Shown here one piece after another: positions 55,437 through 64,000 of a stretch of DNA of 64,000 bases (the first letter of the stretch is position 1; each line of letters starts with the position of its first letter). The notes below the pieces were generated by a model. It saw only the letters and a list, made by a program, of their open reading frames with translations, made no database searches and was not told the origin of the DNA. Source of the stretch: Streptomyces sp. ICBB 8177 (GTDB lineage: Bacteria; Actinomycetota; Actinomycetes; Streptomycetales; Streptomycetaceae); NCBI RefSeq assembly GCF_003144095.1, contig NZ_NSKH01000018.1, positions 565,965 through 629,964 on the forward strand. The letters are read 5' to 3'. The position numbers and the translations under genes are program-made.

Positions 55437-57047
55437 TCAGCGCGGTCCGTCGGTGCGCTTGCGGTGCAGCGTGAACTGCTCGAAGACCGACAGCTCGCCG
55501 TGCGGCTTGTTCACGTTGTAGTACGTCACGTGCATCCGCGTGGTGTCGCCGGGGAACCGGCCGGGGTCCACGGTGAACGCGGCGAAGCCGTACGGGTGCT
55601 CCAGGTCCCGCACGCCGGTCCACACCGCCTGCTCCTTGACGTAGGTCGGCGTGCGCTTGCCGTTCGCGCCCGCGGTCGGGGAGACGGCGGTGAGCACCTT
55701 GGCGGAGCCGTCCTTGAAGAAGTTCTGGTTGGTGGTGCCGGAAACCCCACCGCCGCCCAGGATCATGTGCACGGTGCCGAGCGAGGTGTCGATGGAGTCG
55801 GTGGCCGTCGAGACCGGGTTGGGCGTCAGCGTCTCGCTGCCGGATATCGTGCCGCGCACCGCGAGCGACCGCTCGTAGTTGTGCTCGTGGCCGCAGACCA
55901 CCAGGTCCACACCGTACTTGTCGAAGAGCGGACCGTACTTCAGGCGCAGGCCAAGGTCGGCACCGTTGGCGTCGGAGGAGCTGATCATCACCTGGTGCAT
56001 GGCGACCACCACCCAGTCGATCGCCCGCGAGGACCTTGCCGCCTTCAACTCCCGCTCCAGGAAGGCCAGCTGGCGCCCACCGGAGTAGCCGCTGATGTAG
56101 AGGTCGCCGCCGTCCTGGAGGCAGTTGTCGTCGTTCTGCAGCACGATGACCCGCACCGAGCCGGCGGTGAACGCGTACCACAGGCCGCGCAGTTCCGGGT
56201 CGGTCTCGGTGGAGGGCAGGTCGAAGTAGGTCTGGTAGGCGTCCAGGCCGATGGCGCCGTTGGACTTCTCGATCTCGTGGTTGCCCGCGGCGGGCATCCA
56301 CGGCCGGAAGCGGGCGGAGCGGGTGTTGTTGGTGAAGAAGTTGTTCCAGGTGCGCACCCGGTCGACGTCCAGGTTGGCGTAGCACAGGTCGCCGTTGAGC
56401 AGGTGGAACAGCGGCGCGACCTGCTCGACACCGGTCACGATGTCCTTGGTGGCGGGCGTGGAGTTGGCGTCCATGCCCGGGGTGCCGTCGGCGTTCCAGG
56501 TCACCTGCGGCGCCGACTGGTCGCCGAAGCTGGTGAAGGTGAACGGCGCCCGCCCGCGCGGCGCGGTGCGGAAACTGCCGCCGTCCGGCGTGGCGCCGTC
56601 GTGCCACGCGGTGTAGACGTACGCGGTGTCCGGCGCGAGCCGCCGCAGCGCCGCGTGGTGCACGTACACCGTGCGCCCCGAGGTGCCGTCGACGTAGGTG
56701 CGGGAGACGGCCGGGGCCGTCGAGCCGAAGCCGTGCTCCAGCGTGCCGTAGCGCACCCGGGGCGCGCTGACCGGCGAGTCGGTGAGCCAGGAGACGGTGA
56801 CCTCGGCGGACGGGTCGGTCCCGAAGGTCAGGTGCAGCCCCTGCACCGGGGACGCGCCGACCGAGCCGGGCCTGGCGCTGAACGCGGGAGCGGCACCGGC
56901 CGCCGGGGAGGCGGCGGGAGCCGCCGCGTCCGCCTGCCCCGCGCCCAGCAGCGGGGCCGCCACCGCGCCCGCGCCGATCAACCCGAGGGCGCCGCGGCGG
57001 CTGAGTCCGGTCTGCGAGCCCTCGGGTGTACCCGTCTGTTCGGCCAT
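55437..57047 (-). CDS. Secreted purple acid phosphatase-like metallophosphoesterase
   Basis: An exported phosphatase of 536 residues. A Tat signal (LSRRGALGLIGAGAVAAPLL) is followed by a fibronectin-III-like domain (about 60-165) and a metallophosphatase domain with the ordered metal sites FTSFGDQS, LLNGDLCYAN, AAGNHEIEK, VAMHQVMISS and CGHEHNYERS. The Tyr next to the first GNHE block (LCYAN) fits the iron-binding Tyr of purple acid phosphatases. ATG at 57047 has GGAGG 10 bases upstream. A GTTCACC-containing repeat lies upstream, so phosphate control is likely. Confidence 0.9.
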   Translation of the reverse strand: MAEQTGTPEGSQTGLSRRGALGLIGAGAVAAPLLGAGQADAAAPAASPAAGAAPAFSARPGSVGASPVQGLHLTFGTDPSAEVTVSWLTDSPVSAPRVRYGTLEHGFGSTAPAVSRTYVDGTSGRTVYVHHAALRRLAPDTAYVYTAWHDGATPDGGSFRTAPRGRAPFTFTSFGDQSAPQVTWNADGTPGMDANSTPATKDIVTGVEQVAPLFHLLNGDLCYANLDVDRVRTWNNFFTNNTRSARFRPWMPAAGNHEIEKSNGAIGLDAYQTYFDLPSTETDPELRGLWYAFTAGSVRVIVLQNDDNCLQDGGDLYISGYSGGRQLAFLERELKAARSSRAIDWVVVAMHQVMISSSDANGADLGLRLKYGPLFDKYGVDLVVCGHEHNYERSLAVRGTISGSETLTPNPVSTATDSIDTSLGTVHMILGGGGVSGTTNQNFFKDGSAKVLTAVSPTAGANGKRTPTYVKEQAVWTGVRDLEHPYGFAAFTVDPGRFPGDTTRMHVTYYNVNKPHGELSVFEQFTLHRKRTDGPR

Positions 57048-57071
57048 CGTCTTCGTTCCTCCAAGTCGGCG

Positions 57072-57102
57072 CGGCGGACGGGCCGAAGACTGCCGTCCGC
57101 CG
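57072..57102 (-). terminator. Hairpin between PBP gene and acid phosphatase
   Basis: CGGCGGACGG (57072-57081) pairs perfectly with CCGTCCGCCG (57093-57102) around 11 bases. It could end the PBP transcript or act in the phosphatase leader, 25 bases before the ATG. Confidence 0.5.
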
Positions 57103-57130
57103 GCGACGCCGAGGTGAACGCCGGGTGGCG
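57098..57130 (-). promoter_or_regulatory. PHO-box-like repeat upstream of acid phosphatase
   Basis: On the minus strand, 11-base units CGCCACCCGGC, GTTCACCTCGG and CGTCGCCGGCG. The middle one has an exact PhoP core GTTCACC; the outer ones match 4 of 7. Confidence 0.4.
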
Positions 57131-57188
57131 TGCGGTGGTCAGGCGCCCGCTCTCGCCAACGCGAGCCGGACAAGCGCGACTTCACGGG

Positions 57189-58853
57189 CTAACGCTCCGT
57201 CAGGACCGCGCGCACGACGTAGCCGGCGGAGTCCACGCCCGAACTGCCGCCCTCCACCAGCGAGGCCACCGCGGTGTCGTCGTCGTACGCGGTCAGCCAC
57301 CCGTTGGTGCCGTCGCCCACCTCCGCCGTACCCGTCTTGGCACCCACGTCCGGCAGGTCGCCCAGGCGCGGCGCGGCCGTGCCACCGGTGACGACCGCCC
57401 GCATCATCTGCCGCAGGTAGCCCGCCGTGCGCGCGGAGATCTGCTGCGGCGCGGCGCTCTGGGCCTGGCCGGGCAGGATGACCGGCTGGTGGAACGCGCC
57501 GTCGCGTACCGTCGCCGCGAGCGAGGCGAGCACCAGCGGGCTCATCGTCACCTGCGCCTGGCCGATGAACTGGGCCGCCTTGTCGCTGCCCTGGGGATCG
57601 GCGGGAACGCTGGGGTCGGCGGTCTGGACGCCGCCGCCGATGGACCAGCTGCCGAGCCCGAAGACGCCTGCCGCCTCGTCGTGCAGCACGGACGCGTCGT
57701 CACCGTGCACCAGGTAGTGGAAGCCGTCGTAGATGAAGGCGGTGTTGCACGACTCGGCGAAGGCCTGCTCGATGGTGGCGTTCGGGTTCGCCGGTACGTC
57801 CGCCTCGTTGTGGAAGGTCTGCCCTGCGGCGAGCTGTGTCGCGTTGCACGGCGCGGGGCTTTCCGGGCTCATGCCCATGCGGTCGAAGAGCGCGGCGGAG
57901 GTGATGATCTTCATCGCGGAGCCGGGGGCCAGTTCGGCGTTGATCGCGGTGTCGCCGTCCGGCCCGTGGAAGGCGATGGCCAGGATGTGCCCGGTGCGCC
58001 GGTCGAGGGCGACGACCGAGGCGGGCTTGCCCGCCAGATGCGGGTCCAGCACGGCGCGTTCGGCCGCCGCCTGGAGCGCCGGGTCGATGGTGGTGGTCAC
58101 GGTGGCGGCCTTGGGCGCCGTGAAGACCTTGACGGCGGACTGCGGATCGCCCGACGCGTCGGCGACCGACACCCCGCTGCCCGAGGCGCCGGTGGACTTG
58201 CCCGACGCGTTCTGCGCGATGGTCGTGGCGATGGCGCCGAGCGAGGGGTAGCGGGCGGCGGTCAGTTGCGTCCTCCCGTCCGAGGCGACCACCGACACGG
58301 ACGACGACGCCGGCGGGACGGGGCCCGCCACCAGTGTCTGGCCGTCGTGCAGGCCCGGGTAGAGCACCGACGCGCTCCAGTGCACCGCGTCCTGCCCGGA
58401 GCCGCTGCCGACCACGTCGAGCGAGCCCGGGTAACTCCAGGTCCCGCCGGTGACCTTGGCGGTCACGGTGAACGCCACCTTCGCGCCACCGGTGACCGAG
58501 GGGTCGGCCCCGGCCGCGTGGAGCCCGGTGAACGACAGCGATGTCAGGCCGAGGCCGTCGTGGTATCTGCGGAGCGCGGCCCGCGTCGCCTCGGGGGCGT
58601 CGGTGTCGCCGGCGGCGCCCGCGTAGCGCGCCGGGCCCGCGGCCCAACTGCCCAGGAACGACCGGGCGAACGACACCGCCTCGGCGGGGTCCGGCGGAGT
58701 GCTGGAGACGGCGTCCGGATCGAAGGACCGGCTCGCCGAGGACGAGTCGTCACCACCGCTGAGCGCGTGCACGAAGTTGTACGCGCCCACCCCTCCCAGA
58801 CCCAGCAGCGCGACGGTGCCCACGGCGAAAGCCGACTTGACGGCTGTTCTCAT
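57189..58853 (-). CDS. Class B penicillin-binding protein (transpeptidase)
   Basis: A membrane-anchored peptidoglycan transpeptidase of 554 residues. One N-terminal span (FAVGTVALLGLGGVGAYNFV), an NTF2-like MecA_N-type domain (about 55-165), a dimerisation region and the transpeptidase domain from about 270. Active-site motifs: PGSAMKI (SxxK), AESCNTAF (SxN) and GAKTGTAE (KTG). The short N-terminus and lack of a glycosyltransferase domain make it class B. Streptomycetes have many such paralogues, often sporulation-related; no divisome gene is adjacent. Confidence 0.92.
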   Translation of the reverse strand: MRTAVKSAFAVGTVALLGLGGVGAYNFVHALSGGDDSSSASRSFDPDAVSSTPPDPAEAVSFARSFLGSWAAGPARYAGAAGDTDAPEATRAALRRYHDGLGLTSLSFTGLHAAGADPSVTGGAKVAFTVTAKVTGGTWSYPGSLDVVGSGSGQDAVHWSASVLYPGLHDGQTLVAGPVPPASSSVSVVASDGRTQLTAARYPSLGAIATTIAQNASGKSTGASGSGVSVADASGDPQSAVKVFTAPKAATVTTTIDPALQAAAERAVLDPHLAGKPASVVALDRRTGHILAIAFHGPDGDTAINAELAPGSAMKIITSAALFDRMGMSPESPAPCNATQLAAGQTFHNEADVPANPNATIEQAFAESCNTAFIYDGFHYLVHGDDASVLHDEAAGVFGLGSWSIGGGVQTADPSVPADPQGSDKAAQFIGQAQVTMSPLVLASLAATVRDGAFHQPVILPGQAQSAAPQQISARTAGYLRQMMRAVVTGGTAAPRLGDLPDVGAKTGTAEVGDGTNGWLTAYDDDTAVASLVEGGSSGVDSAGYVVRAVLTER

Positions 58854-59011
58854 CTTCGTTTGTTCCCCCCTCCGCGGCGTGCCGCCGCGGTTCCCGCGCC
58901 GATCCTAGCCACGGGGGCGGGCGCGCGGGGGAGGGGGTACGGGTCGTCTTCGTCACTGCGGGAGCCGGGCGGCGGGCCGGCTCGCGCCGGCACCGCGCGG
59001 GGCGGTCCGCG

Positions 59012-59518
59012 TCAGCCGCTCAGCAGCGATCCGCGAACGAAGGCCGCCTGGCCGACGTGCTGGGTGGCGTCGTTGATCACGCTGACCAGCCGCACGCCGA
59101 GGGTCACCGGCGGGTCCCACGCCTCGTCCACGATCCGGTCGAGGTCGTGCCCCGACAGCCCGCCCACGTAATGGAGCGTGCGCTCGTGCACGGCGTCGTG
59201 GTATCCGGTCAGCAGTGTCGCCGACGCCCGCACCGCGGCCACCTCGTCGCCCGAGTGCCCGTAGCCGGTGGCGGAGGGGGGGAAGGGCAGGTCGAAGCGG
59301 TCCGCCCAGCCCTGCGCGGTCCACGTCTGCTCCACGCCCGCGGCGTCGCTGACGTGGTCGTCCTGGACCCGGGTCAGGTGCCACACCAGCCAGGCGATCG
59401 AGTTGGCCGACCCCTCGGACCGGGTCGCCAGCCGGTCGGCCGACAGTCCCTCGACCGCGTCGTGCACCGACTCGTGGACACGCTCGAAGGCGTCGGTCAG
59501 CAGGTCCGCCACGTTCAT
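59012..59518 (-). CDS. DinB/DUF664-type putative mycothiol transferase
   Basis: A four-helix-bundle protein of 168 residues. Metal-binding His positions appear in AWLVWHLTRVQDDHV (near residue 47) and INDATQHVGQAAFVR (near 152), as in DinB-like thiol transferases. In actinomycetes these use mycothiol as cofactor. ATG at 59518 has GGAG 5 bases upstream. Substrate unknown. Confidence 0.82.
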   Translation of the reverse strand: MNVADLLTDAFERVHESVHDAVEGLSADRLATRSEGSANSIAWLVWHLTRVQDDHVSDAAGVEQTWTAQGWADRFDLPFPPSATGYGHSGDEVAAVRASATLLTGYHDAVHERTLHYVGGLSGHDLDRIVDEAWDPPVTLGVRLVSVINDATQHVGQAAFVRGSLLSG

Positions 59519-59697
59519 CCGCACTCCAGGCCGTCGCACGGGTGCCGCCCGGCCGGCGGCGCCCTGGCCTTCCGATTGTTGCTCCGGTGCCGTCATGGCG
59601 CGCGGTCCGCGCGGGAAGTCGACCACAATGGTGATCCGGGGCGCCCCGCCGGGGCCGCCGGTCCGACCGAGGCCGCCTCGGGGAAGGAGAGCCGCCG

Positions 59698-60579
59698 GTG
59701 GGGATGGCCGTGGCCGTCGTCTGCGCGCTGCTGGCAGCCGTGAGCAACGCCCTCGCCACGGTGCTCCAGCGCCGTGCCGCGTCGAGCGTGCCGCTGTCGA
59801 AGGGCTTCAGCGGCTCGCTGATCACCAGCCTGGCCAGGCGCCCGGTGTGGCTGGGCGGAATGGCCGCGGTGATGGCCGCCGCCTGCTTCCAGGCGCTCGC
59901 CCTCTACAACGGGGCGCTGTCGGTGGTCCAGCCGATCTTCGTACTGGAACTGCCGACCGCGCTGCTCATCGCGGGCCTGGTCTTCCGGCGCCCACTGCCG
60001 AGGCAGGGGTGGGCCGGGGTGGCGTGCATCGTGGTGGGCGTCGGCACCGCGCTCGGCGCCGCCTCGCCCACCGCCGGAGGCAGCCAGGCGGGGATGGTCC
60101 GCTGGATCCCGGTGCTGGTGCTGTGCGTGGCGGCCACCGTGCTGCTCGTCGGCGCCGCGCTGCGCAGGCCCGCGGGCAAGGCGCGGGCCGCCGCCTTCGC
60201 GCTCGGCGCCGCCATCGGCTACGCGCTCACCGCCGCCTTGATGAAGTCCGCCGCGTACACCTGGGACACCCGCGGGCCCGCCGGGTTCTTCACCGCCTGG
60301 CAGACCTACGGCTTCGCGCTGGCCGGCGTGACGGCGCTGTTCCTGCTGGAGAACGCGTTGCAGTCGGGGCCCATCGCCGCCTCCCAGCCCGTGCTGACCA
60401 TGGGAGACGCGGTGCTCAGCATCAGCCTCGGCGTGGTGCTGTACGGAGAGCGGATCAGGACCGGCTGGTGGCTGGCGCCCGAGCTGGCGGGCGCCGCGGT
60501 CACGCTGGCCGGGGCGCTGCTGCTGACCACGACGCCGATGGCCAAGTCGCTGCTGGCACCGCTGCCCGACCAGGCCTGA
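59698..60579 (+). CDS. DMT/EamA-like membrane transporter
   Basis: A membrane protein of 293 residues with about nine to ten spans. AVSNALATVLQRRAA at the N-terminus and QPIFVLELPTALLIAGLVFR near residue 85 follow the drug/metabolite transporter layout; the NIPA magnesium-transporter branch is similar in size. GTG at 59698 has AAGGAG 8 bases upstream. Cargo unknown. Confidence 0.8.
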   Translation: MGMAVAVVCALLAAVSNALATVLQRRAASSVPLSKGFSGSLITSLARRPVWLGGMAAVMAAACFQALALYNGALSVVQPIFVLELPTALLIAGLVFRRPLPRQGWAGVACIVVGVGTALGAASPTAGGSQAGMVRWIPVLVLCVAATVLLVGAALRRPAGKARAAAFALGAAIGYALTAALMKSAAYTWDTRGPAGFFTAWQTYGFALAGVTALFLLENALQSGPIAASQPVLTMGDAVLSISLGVVLYGERIRTGWWLAPELAGAAVTLAGALLLTTTPMAKSLLAPLPDQA

Positions 60580-60636
60580 GCGACTCGGCGCGGGCGACGG
60601 GACCCGACCGGGCCCGAGCGGGCCCGCGCGGGCGGC

Positions 60637-60912
60637 TCACGCCCCGCCGTCGCCCTCCGCCTCGCGTTCACTCTCCTCCCGGCGGGCCCGCAGGATCGCC
60701 GCCTGCCACATCATCAGCGTCTGCTCCGGCGTGGCGCCCGCGTCGGCCGCCCACTCGGTGAGCGCCTCCGCGGTACGGGCCGCCAGCCGCACCGCGAGCT
60801 TGCGCAGCTGCAAGGCGTCCATGTCGGTGACGAGCGACGCCATGCCGTCGGCGTCGGAGCGCAGGGCGCAGGCGATCGCCGCGTCGGCGGTGCGGTCGAG
60901 GTCGTTGGCCAT
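60637..60912 (-). CDS. Small hypothetical cytosolic protein
   Basis: A 91-residue acidic, all-helical protein (ANDLDRTADAAIACALRSDA ... LRKLAVRLAARTAEAL). No family recognised. Ribosome-site support is modest, but codon usage is normal and it fills the space between genes without conflict. Confidence 0.65.
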   Translation of the reverse strand: MANDLDRTADAAIACALRSDADGMASLVTDMDALQLRKLAVRLAARTAEALTEWAADAGATPEQTLMMWQAAILRARREESEREAEGDGGA

Positions 60913-61013
60913 GTCCTCATGGTGCCCCGGCGGGACCGGTACGACGCGCGACGCTCCGGCGCGCCGGGTATAGCGTGCCGGACGGCGACCGCACCGGCGA
61001 CGTGAGGAGACCC

Positions 61014-61574
61014 GTGGGCGAGAACAAACGGCTGATGCTGGCCGGCGAGTGGTACCTGCCGGACGATCCCGAACTCGCCGCGGACACCGAGCGCAGGATC
61101 GGCCTGTGCGCCGCCTACAACGCCCCGGTGCCGCCGGACGCGCCCCGGCGGCGGGAGATCCTGGAGCTGCTGCTCGGATCGGTCGGGGAGGGGGTGCGCA
61201 TCCGCCCGCCGTTCCACTGCGACTTCGGCTACAACATCCGGATCGGCGCGCGCACCTTCGTCAACTTCAACGCGGTCGTCCTCGACACCGGCGCCGTCAC
61301 GATCGGCGCCGACGTCCAGATCGGGCCCAACGTCCAGCTGCTCACCGCCACTCACGAACTCGGCGCCGCCCGCCGCAGGGCCGGATGGGAGAAGGCGGTG
61401 CCGGTCACCATCGGTGACAACGTCTGGCTCGGCGGTGGGGTGGTCGTCTGCCCCGGGGTGACGATCGGCGCCGACACCGTGGTCGGGGCCGGAGCGGTCG
61501 TCGTGCACGACCTGCCCGCGGGCGTACTCGCGGTCGGCAATCCGGCCAGGGTCGTGCGCCGACTGGAACCGTAG
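61014..61574 (+). CDS. Maltose/galactoside O-acetyltransferase-like protein (left-handed beta helix)
   Basis: A cytosolic CoA-dependent acetyltransferase of 186 residues, family length. ENKRLMLAGEWYLPDDPELA is the N-terminal mac domain. Hexapeptide repeats follow: RIRPPFHCDFGYNIRIGART, FNAVVLDTGAVTIGADVQIG and the catalytic His in TATHELG, then GDNVWLGGGVVVCPGVTIG. GTG at 61014 has GAGGAG 4 bases upstream. Confidence 0.9.
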   Translation: MGENKRLMLAGEWYLPDDPELAADTERRIGLCAAYNAPVPPDAPRRREILELLLGSVGEGVRIRPPFHCDFGYNIRIGARTFVNFNAVVLDTGAVTIGADVQIGPNVQLLTATHELGAARRRAGWEKAVPVTIGDNVWLGGGVVVCPGVTIGADTVVGAGAVVVHDLPAGVLAVGNPARVVRRLEP

Positions 61575-61663
61575 ACGGGCGTACGCCGGATCATGCCGGG
61601 CCACCGCGCGCCACGGGCTCATCGGGCGCCGGCCGGGCGGTCACCGCGTGTACGCCGACGCCC

Positions 61664-62107
61664 TCACCAGGCGTAGACGCGGGCCATGATCTCGTCGCGG
61701 GCAGCCTGGTCCGGACCGGGGTGGGTGACCATGAACGCCAGACCGTTGGGGTCGCGTCCCTCGACCAGCGTCAGACCCGAGGCCGTCGTCGTCGCCACGT
61801 GCGCGGAGCGCTCCTTGAGCAGCTGCTCGCAGCGCTCCAGGTCCCGCTGGTCTGCCGCGGTCCAGATGGCGTACTGCGTCCCGACGCTGCCGAACGGGTG
61901 CTCGCCGCGCGCCCCGATCGCCCGCAGGTAGACCTGGTCGCCGCCCGCGTTGGCCAGCAGCGCCGCCGAGGTGGAACGCGTGGCCAGCTCCATCAGCAGC
62001 AGGTCACGGTAGAACGCGGTGGACTCCTCCAGGTCGTGCACGAAGATCACGATCGAGGTGAGCCGCGGCGAGCCGCCCGCCGGGCGCGGTGTCGCATCTG
62101 ACGTCAT
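61664..62107 (-). CDS. VOC (glyoxalase-fold) family protein
   Basis: A cytosolic protein of 147 residues. SIVIFVHDLEESTAFYRDLL and GLTLVEGRDPNGLAFMVTHP mark the two beta-alpha-beta-beta-beta modules. Metal ligands are not all clear. Enzyme or antibiotic-binding roles both occur in the family. Confidence 0.85.
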   Translation of the reverse strand: MTSDATPRPAGGSPRLTSIVIFVHDLEESTAFYRDLLLMELATRSTSAALLANAGGDQVYLRAIGARGEHPFGSVGTQYAIWTAADQRDLERCEQLLKERSAHVATTTASGLTLVEGRDPNGLAFMVTHPGPDQAARDEIMARVYAW

Positions 62108-62406
62108 CCTGGGATACCCCTTCCCGCCTCGGCCCGGTACGGCAGCACAGGCCTCGCCCGGCGCGGGTGGCTCACGCGGTCGCGCGGGCCGCGCCGCACG
62201 GGAGGCCGCCCCTCACGCTACAGCGCGACACGCCCGCGCGCCGGGGCCGCGGCCAGGGCCCGCCACCGCCCCCGCGACGCCGCCGGGAGCCCGCCCGCAC
62301 CGCGGCCCGCCGGCCGTTGCGCCGAACGGGTGGCATCGCCGAGCCGCCCCCGTGGCACGCCGGGACGGCAGGCATGGGGCGCGGGCCTCGCGGGGAGACG
62401 CAGCGC
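62108..62406. other. Intergenic region between VOC gene and phosphoglucomutase
   Basis: Nearly 300 GC-rich bases between divergent genes. I see no clear promoter, operator or hairpin here. Confidence 0.3.
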
Positions 62407-63150
62407 ATGACGACCATCGGCCTGCCGAACGACATCCGTGCCTGTCTGTTCGACCTCGACGGGGTGCTGACCAAGACCGCCGTCGTCCACGCCGCCGCCT
62501 GGAAGTCGATGTTCGACGACTTCCTGCGCTCCCGCGAGGGCGCCGGCTTCACCCCCTTCGACCCGGTGGCCGACTACGACGAGTACGTGGACGGCCGGCC
62601 ACGCGCCGACGGGGTGCGTGCCTTCCTCGCCTCCCGGGGCATCGAACTGCCCGAGGGTGCGGACGACGACCCGCCGGACCGCGAGACGGTGCACGGCCTG
62701 GGCAACCGCAAGAACGAACTGCTGCTGCGCAAGATCCGCGAGGACGGCGTGGAGGCGTATCCGGGCTCCGTGCGCTATCTGGCCGCCGCCCGCCGGGCGG
62801 GGATGCGCACCGCCGTGGTGTCCTCCAGCGCCAACTGCAAGGACGTGCTGGCCTCGGTCGGCCTGCTGGACCAGTTCGACGTGCGCATCGACGGCGTCGT
62901 CGCCCAGCAGCGCGCCCTGCCGGGCAAGCCGCATCCCGACACCTTTCTGGCCGCCGCCCACGACCTGGGCATCGAGCCCGCGGCCGCCGCCGTCTACGAG
63001 GACGCCCTGGCAGGCATGGACGCGGGACGCTCCGGCCACTTCGGCTATGTCGTCGGCGTCGACCGGGTCGGCCAGGCCGGCGCGCTGCGCGAGCACGGTG
63101 CGGACACCGTGGTGCAGGACCTGTCCCAGCTGCTGGGGGAGGGCTCATGA
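62407..63150 (+). CDS. Beta-phosphoglucomutase-type HAD hydrolase
   Basis: A cytosolic HAD protein of 247 residues that should convert beta-glucose-1-phosphate to glucose-6-phosphate. CLFDLDGVLTKT carries the phosphorylated Asp and the acid Asp; VVSSSANCK and GKPHPDTFL are the second and third HAD motifs, and EDALAG the fourth. The cap (residues 35-115) is of the phosphoglucomutase type. ATG at 62407 has GGGAG 9 bases upstream. Its stop overlaps the GH65 start (ATGA): the phosphorylase product is this enzyme's substrate. Confidence 0.9.
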   Translation: MTTIGLPNDIRACLFDLDGVLTKTAVVHAAAWKSMFDDFLRSREGAGFTPFDPVADYDEYVDGRPRADGVRAFLASRGIELPEGADDDPPDRETVHGLGNRKNELLLRKIREDGVEAYPGSVRYLAAARRAGMRTAVVSSSANCKDVLASVGLLDQFDVRIDGVVAQQRALPGKPHPDTFLAAAHDLGIEPAAAAVYEDALAGMDAGRSGHFGYVVGVDRVGQAGALREHGADTVVQDLSQLLGEGS

Positions 63151-64000
63151 TCATTCATCCGTCGTTCCAGGTGGACCCCTGGTCGGTGCGGCAGACCGGC
63201 CTCAACATCGAGGTGCTGCCGCAGAGCGAGTCGGTCTTCGCCCTGTCCAACGGCCACATCGGCTGGCGGGGCAACCTCGACGAGGGCGAACCGCACGGTC
63301 TGCCCGGCAGCTACCTCAACGGGGTCCACGAACTGCGGCCGCTGCCGTACGCGGAGGCCGGATACGGCTACCCGGAGTCCGGCCAGACCGTCATCAACGT
63401 CACCAACGGCAAGGTGATCCGGCTGCTGGTGGACGACGAGCCGTTCGACCTGCGCTACGGGCGGCTGCGCTCCCAGACCCGCGAACTCGACCTGCGCGGC
63501 GGGCTGTTGCACCGCACCGTCGAGTGGACCTCCCCGGCCGGCAGTACCGTCCGGGTGCGCTCCACCCGGATGGTCTCGCTGTCCCAGCGGGCCATCGCCG
63601 GGGTGCGCTACGAGGTCGAGCCGCTGGACGCCGAGGTGCGCCTGGTGATCCAGTCCGAGCTGGTCGCCAACGAGCAGCTCCCGAAGGCCACCGGGGACCC
63701 CCGGGTGTCGGCGGCGCTGGAGTCTCCCCTGGTGCCGGAGGACCACTTCGCGCAGGGCAACCGGCTGCGCCTGGTGCACTGCACCCAGTCCAGCGGGCTG
63801 CGGGTCGCGGCGGCCGCCGACCACGTGGTGGACGGCCCGGAAGGCACGCGCGCCTCCAGTGAGAGCGGGGACAACGTCAGTCGCCTGACGGTCACTTCGC
63901 GGCTGTCGCCCGGCCAGACGCTGCGGCTGGACAAACTCGTCGCGTACGGCTGGTCGGCCGTGCGCTCCCTGCCCGCGGTGGTCGACCAGGTCGACGCGGC
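63147..64000 (+). CDS. GH65 family disaccharide phosphorylase, N-terminal part (3' end outside window)
   Basis: At least 284 residues, reading through the right edge without a stop. The N-terminal beta-sandwich of GH65 is clear: PWSVRQTGLNIEVLPQSESV, FALSNGHIGWRGNLDEGEP, GSYLNGVHE and WTSPAGSTVRVRSTRMVSL. Family members phosphorolyse maltose, trehalose, kojibiose or nigerose to beta-glucose-1-phosphate; which one cannot be told because the catalytic barrel lies outside. It starts at ATG 63147 inside the stop of the phosphoglucomutase gene, the usual operon partner. Full length should be about 780 residues. Confidence 0.88.
   Translation, partial: MIIHPSFQVDPWSVRQTGLNIEVLPQSESVFALSNGHIGWRGNLDEGEPHGLPGSYLNGVHELRPLPYAEAGYGYPESGQTVINVTNGKVIRLLVDDEPFDLRYGRLRSQTRELDLRGGLLHRTVEWTSPAGSTVRVRSTRMVSLSQRAIAGVRYEVEPLDAEVRLVIQSELVANEQLPKATGDPRVSAALESPLVPEDHFAQGNRLRLVHCTQSSGLRVAAAADHVVDGPEGTRASSESGDNVSRLTVTSRLSPGQTLRLDKLVAYGWSAVRSLPAVVDQVDA

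Noticed and set aside
55464..59171. Plus-strand open frame of 1235 codons
   Set aside because: It lies opposite the acid phosphatase, PBP and DinB-like genes. Long antisense frames are expected at this GC content; its translation is low-complexity with no motif.
1..64000. tRNA, rRNA, CRISPR array, insertion sequence or prophage
   Set aside because: No cloverleaf, regularly spaced repeats, transposase, integrase or phage gene was seen on either strand, although a weak tRNA-like fold could be missed by eye.

Overview
The window is about 72% GC, uses GTG and TTG starts freely, has Tat-type signal peptides, a PASTA kinase, a SpoIIE/PP2C phosphatase and one rare TTA codon. It also carries the cslA-glxA tip-glycan pair and an actinobacterial-type [NiFe] hydrogenase. 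All of this points to a Streptomyces or close relative, most likely chromosomal. No tRNA, rRNA, CRISPR array, insertion sequence or phage gene was seen.

Layout. 1-8.0 kb: the tail of an APC permease, a GAF/PAS/PP2C phosphatase, a divergent Lrp regulator and PLP gamma-lyase pair, an MMPL transporter and a YfcE-like phosphoesterase. 8.2-16.6 kb: secreted carbohydrate and wall enzymes (GH27 alpha-galactosidase with lectin repeats, an esterase, a NamZ-like muramidase with an AmiE-like amidase behind a LacI-type operator), then a leaderless XRE-cupin regulator coupled to a rhomboid-like protein. 16.7-29.9 kb: one minus-strand hydrogenase locus of fifteen genes (hhyS, hhyL, a NifU-like protein, three uncharacterised proteins, a maturation protease, a 34-residue membrane peptide, hypA, B, F, C, D, E), mostly joined by 4-base overlaps. 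30.4-31.2 kb: a secreted G1 (eqolisin) peptidase.

31.4-45.8 kb is a glycan island with two export systems back to back. The minus-strand cslA-glxA pair (with a convergent GH6 cellulase) should make and process the hyphal-tip glucan. On the plus strand, seven genes run in series: a secreted CE18/Agd3-like deacetylase, a PelF-like GT4, a polytopic membrane protein, a LegB-like SDR, a sugar-1-phosphate nucleotidyltransferase, a second SDR and a GH135/Sph3-like protein. This mixes parts of bacterial Pel and fungal galactosaminogalactan loci and is the best candidate for an under-described system. Its first gene has a TTA codon (bldA-type control).

45.9-64 kb: a secreted GH16 glucanase, phospholipase C and purple acid phosphatase (the last two with PHO-box-like repeats), a PASTA kinase, a class B PBP, small metabolic and membrane proteins, and at the right edge a beta-phosphoglucomutase coupled to a GH65 phosphorylase that runs off the window. 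Functions are read from motifs and gene order. Promoters, operators and terminators are pattern calls made by eye.
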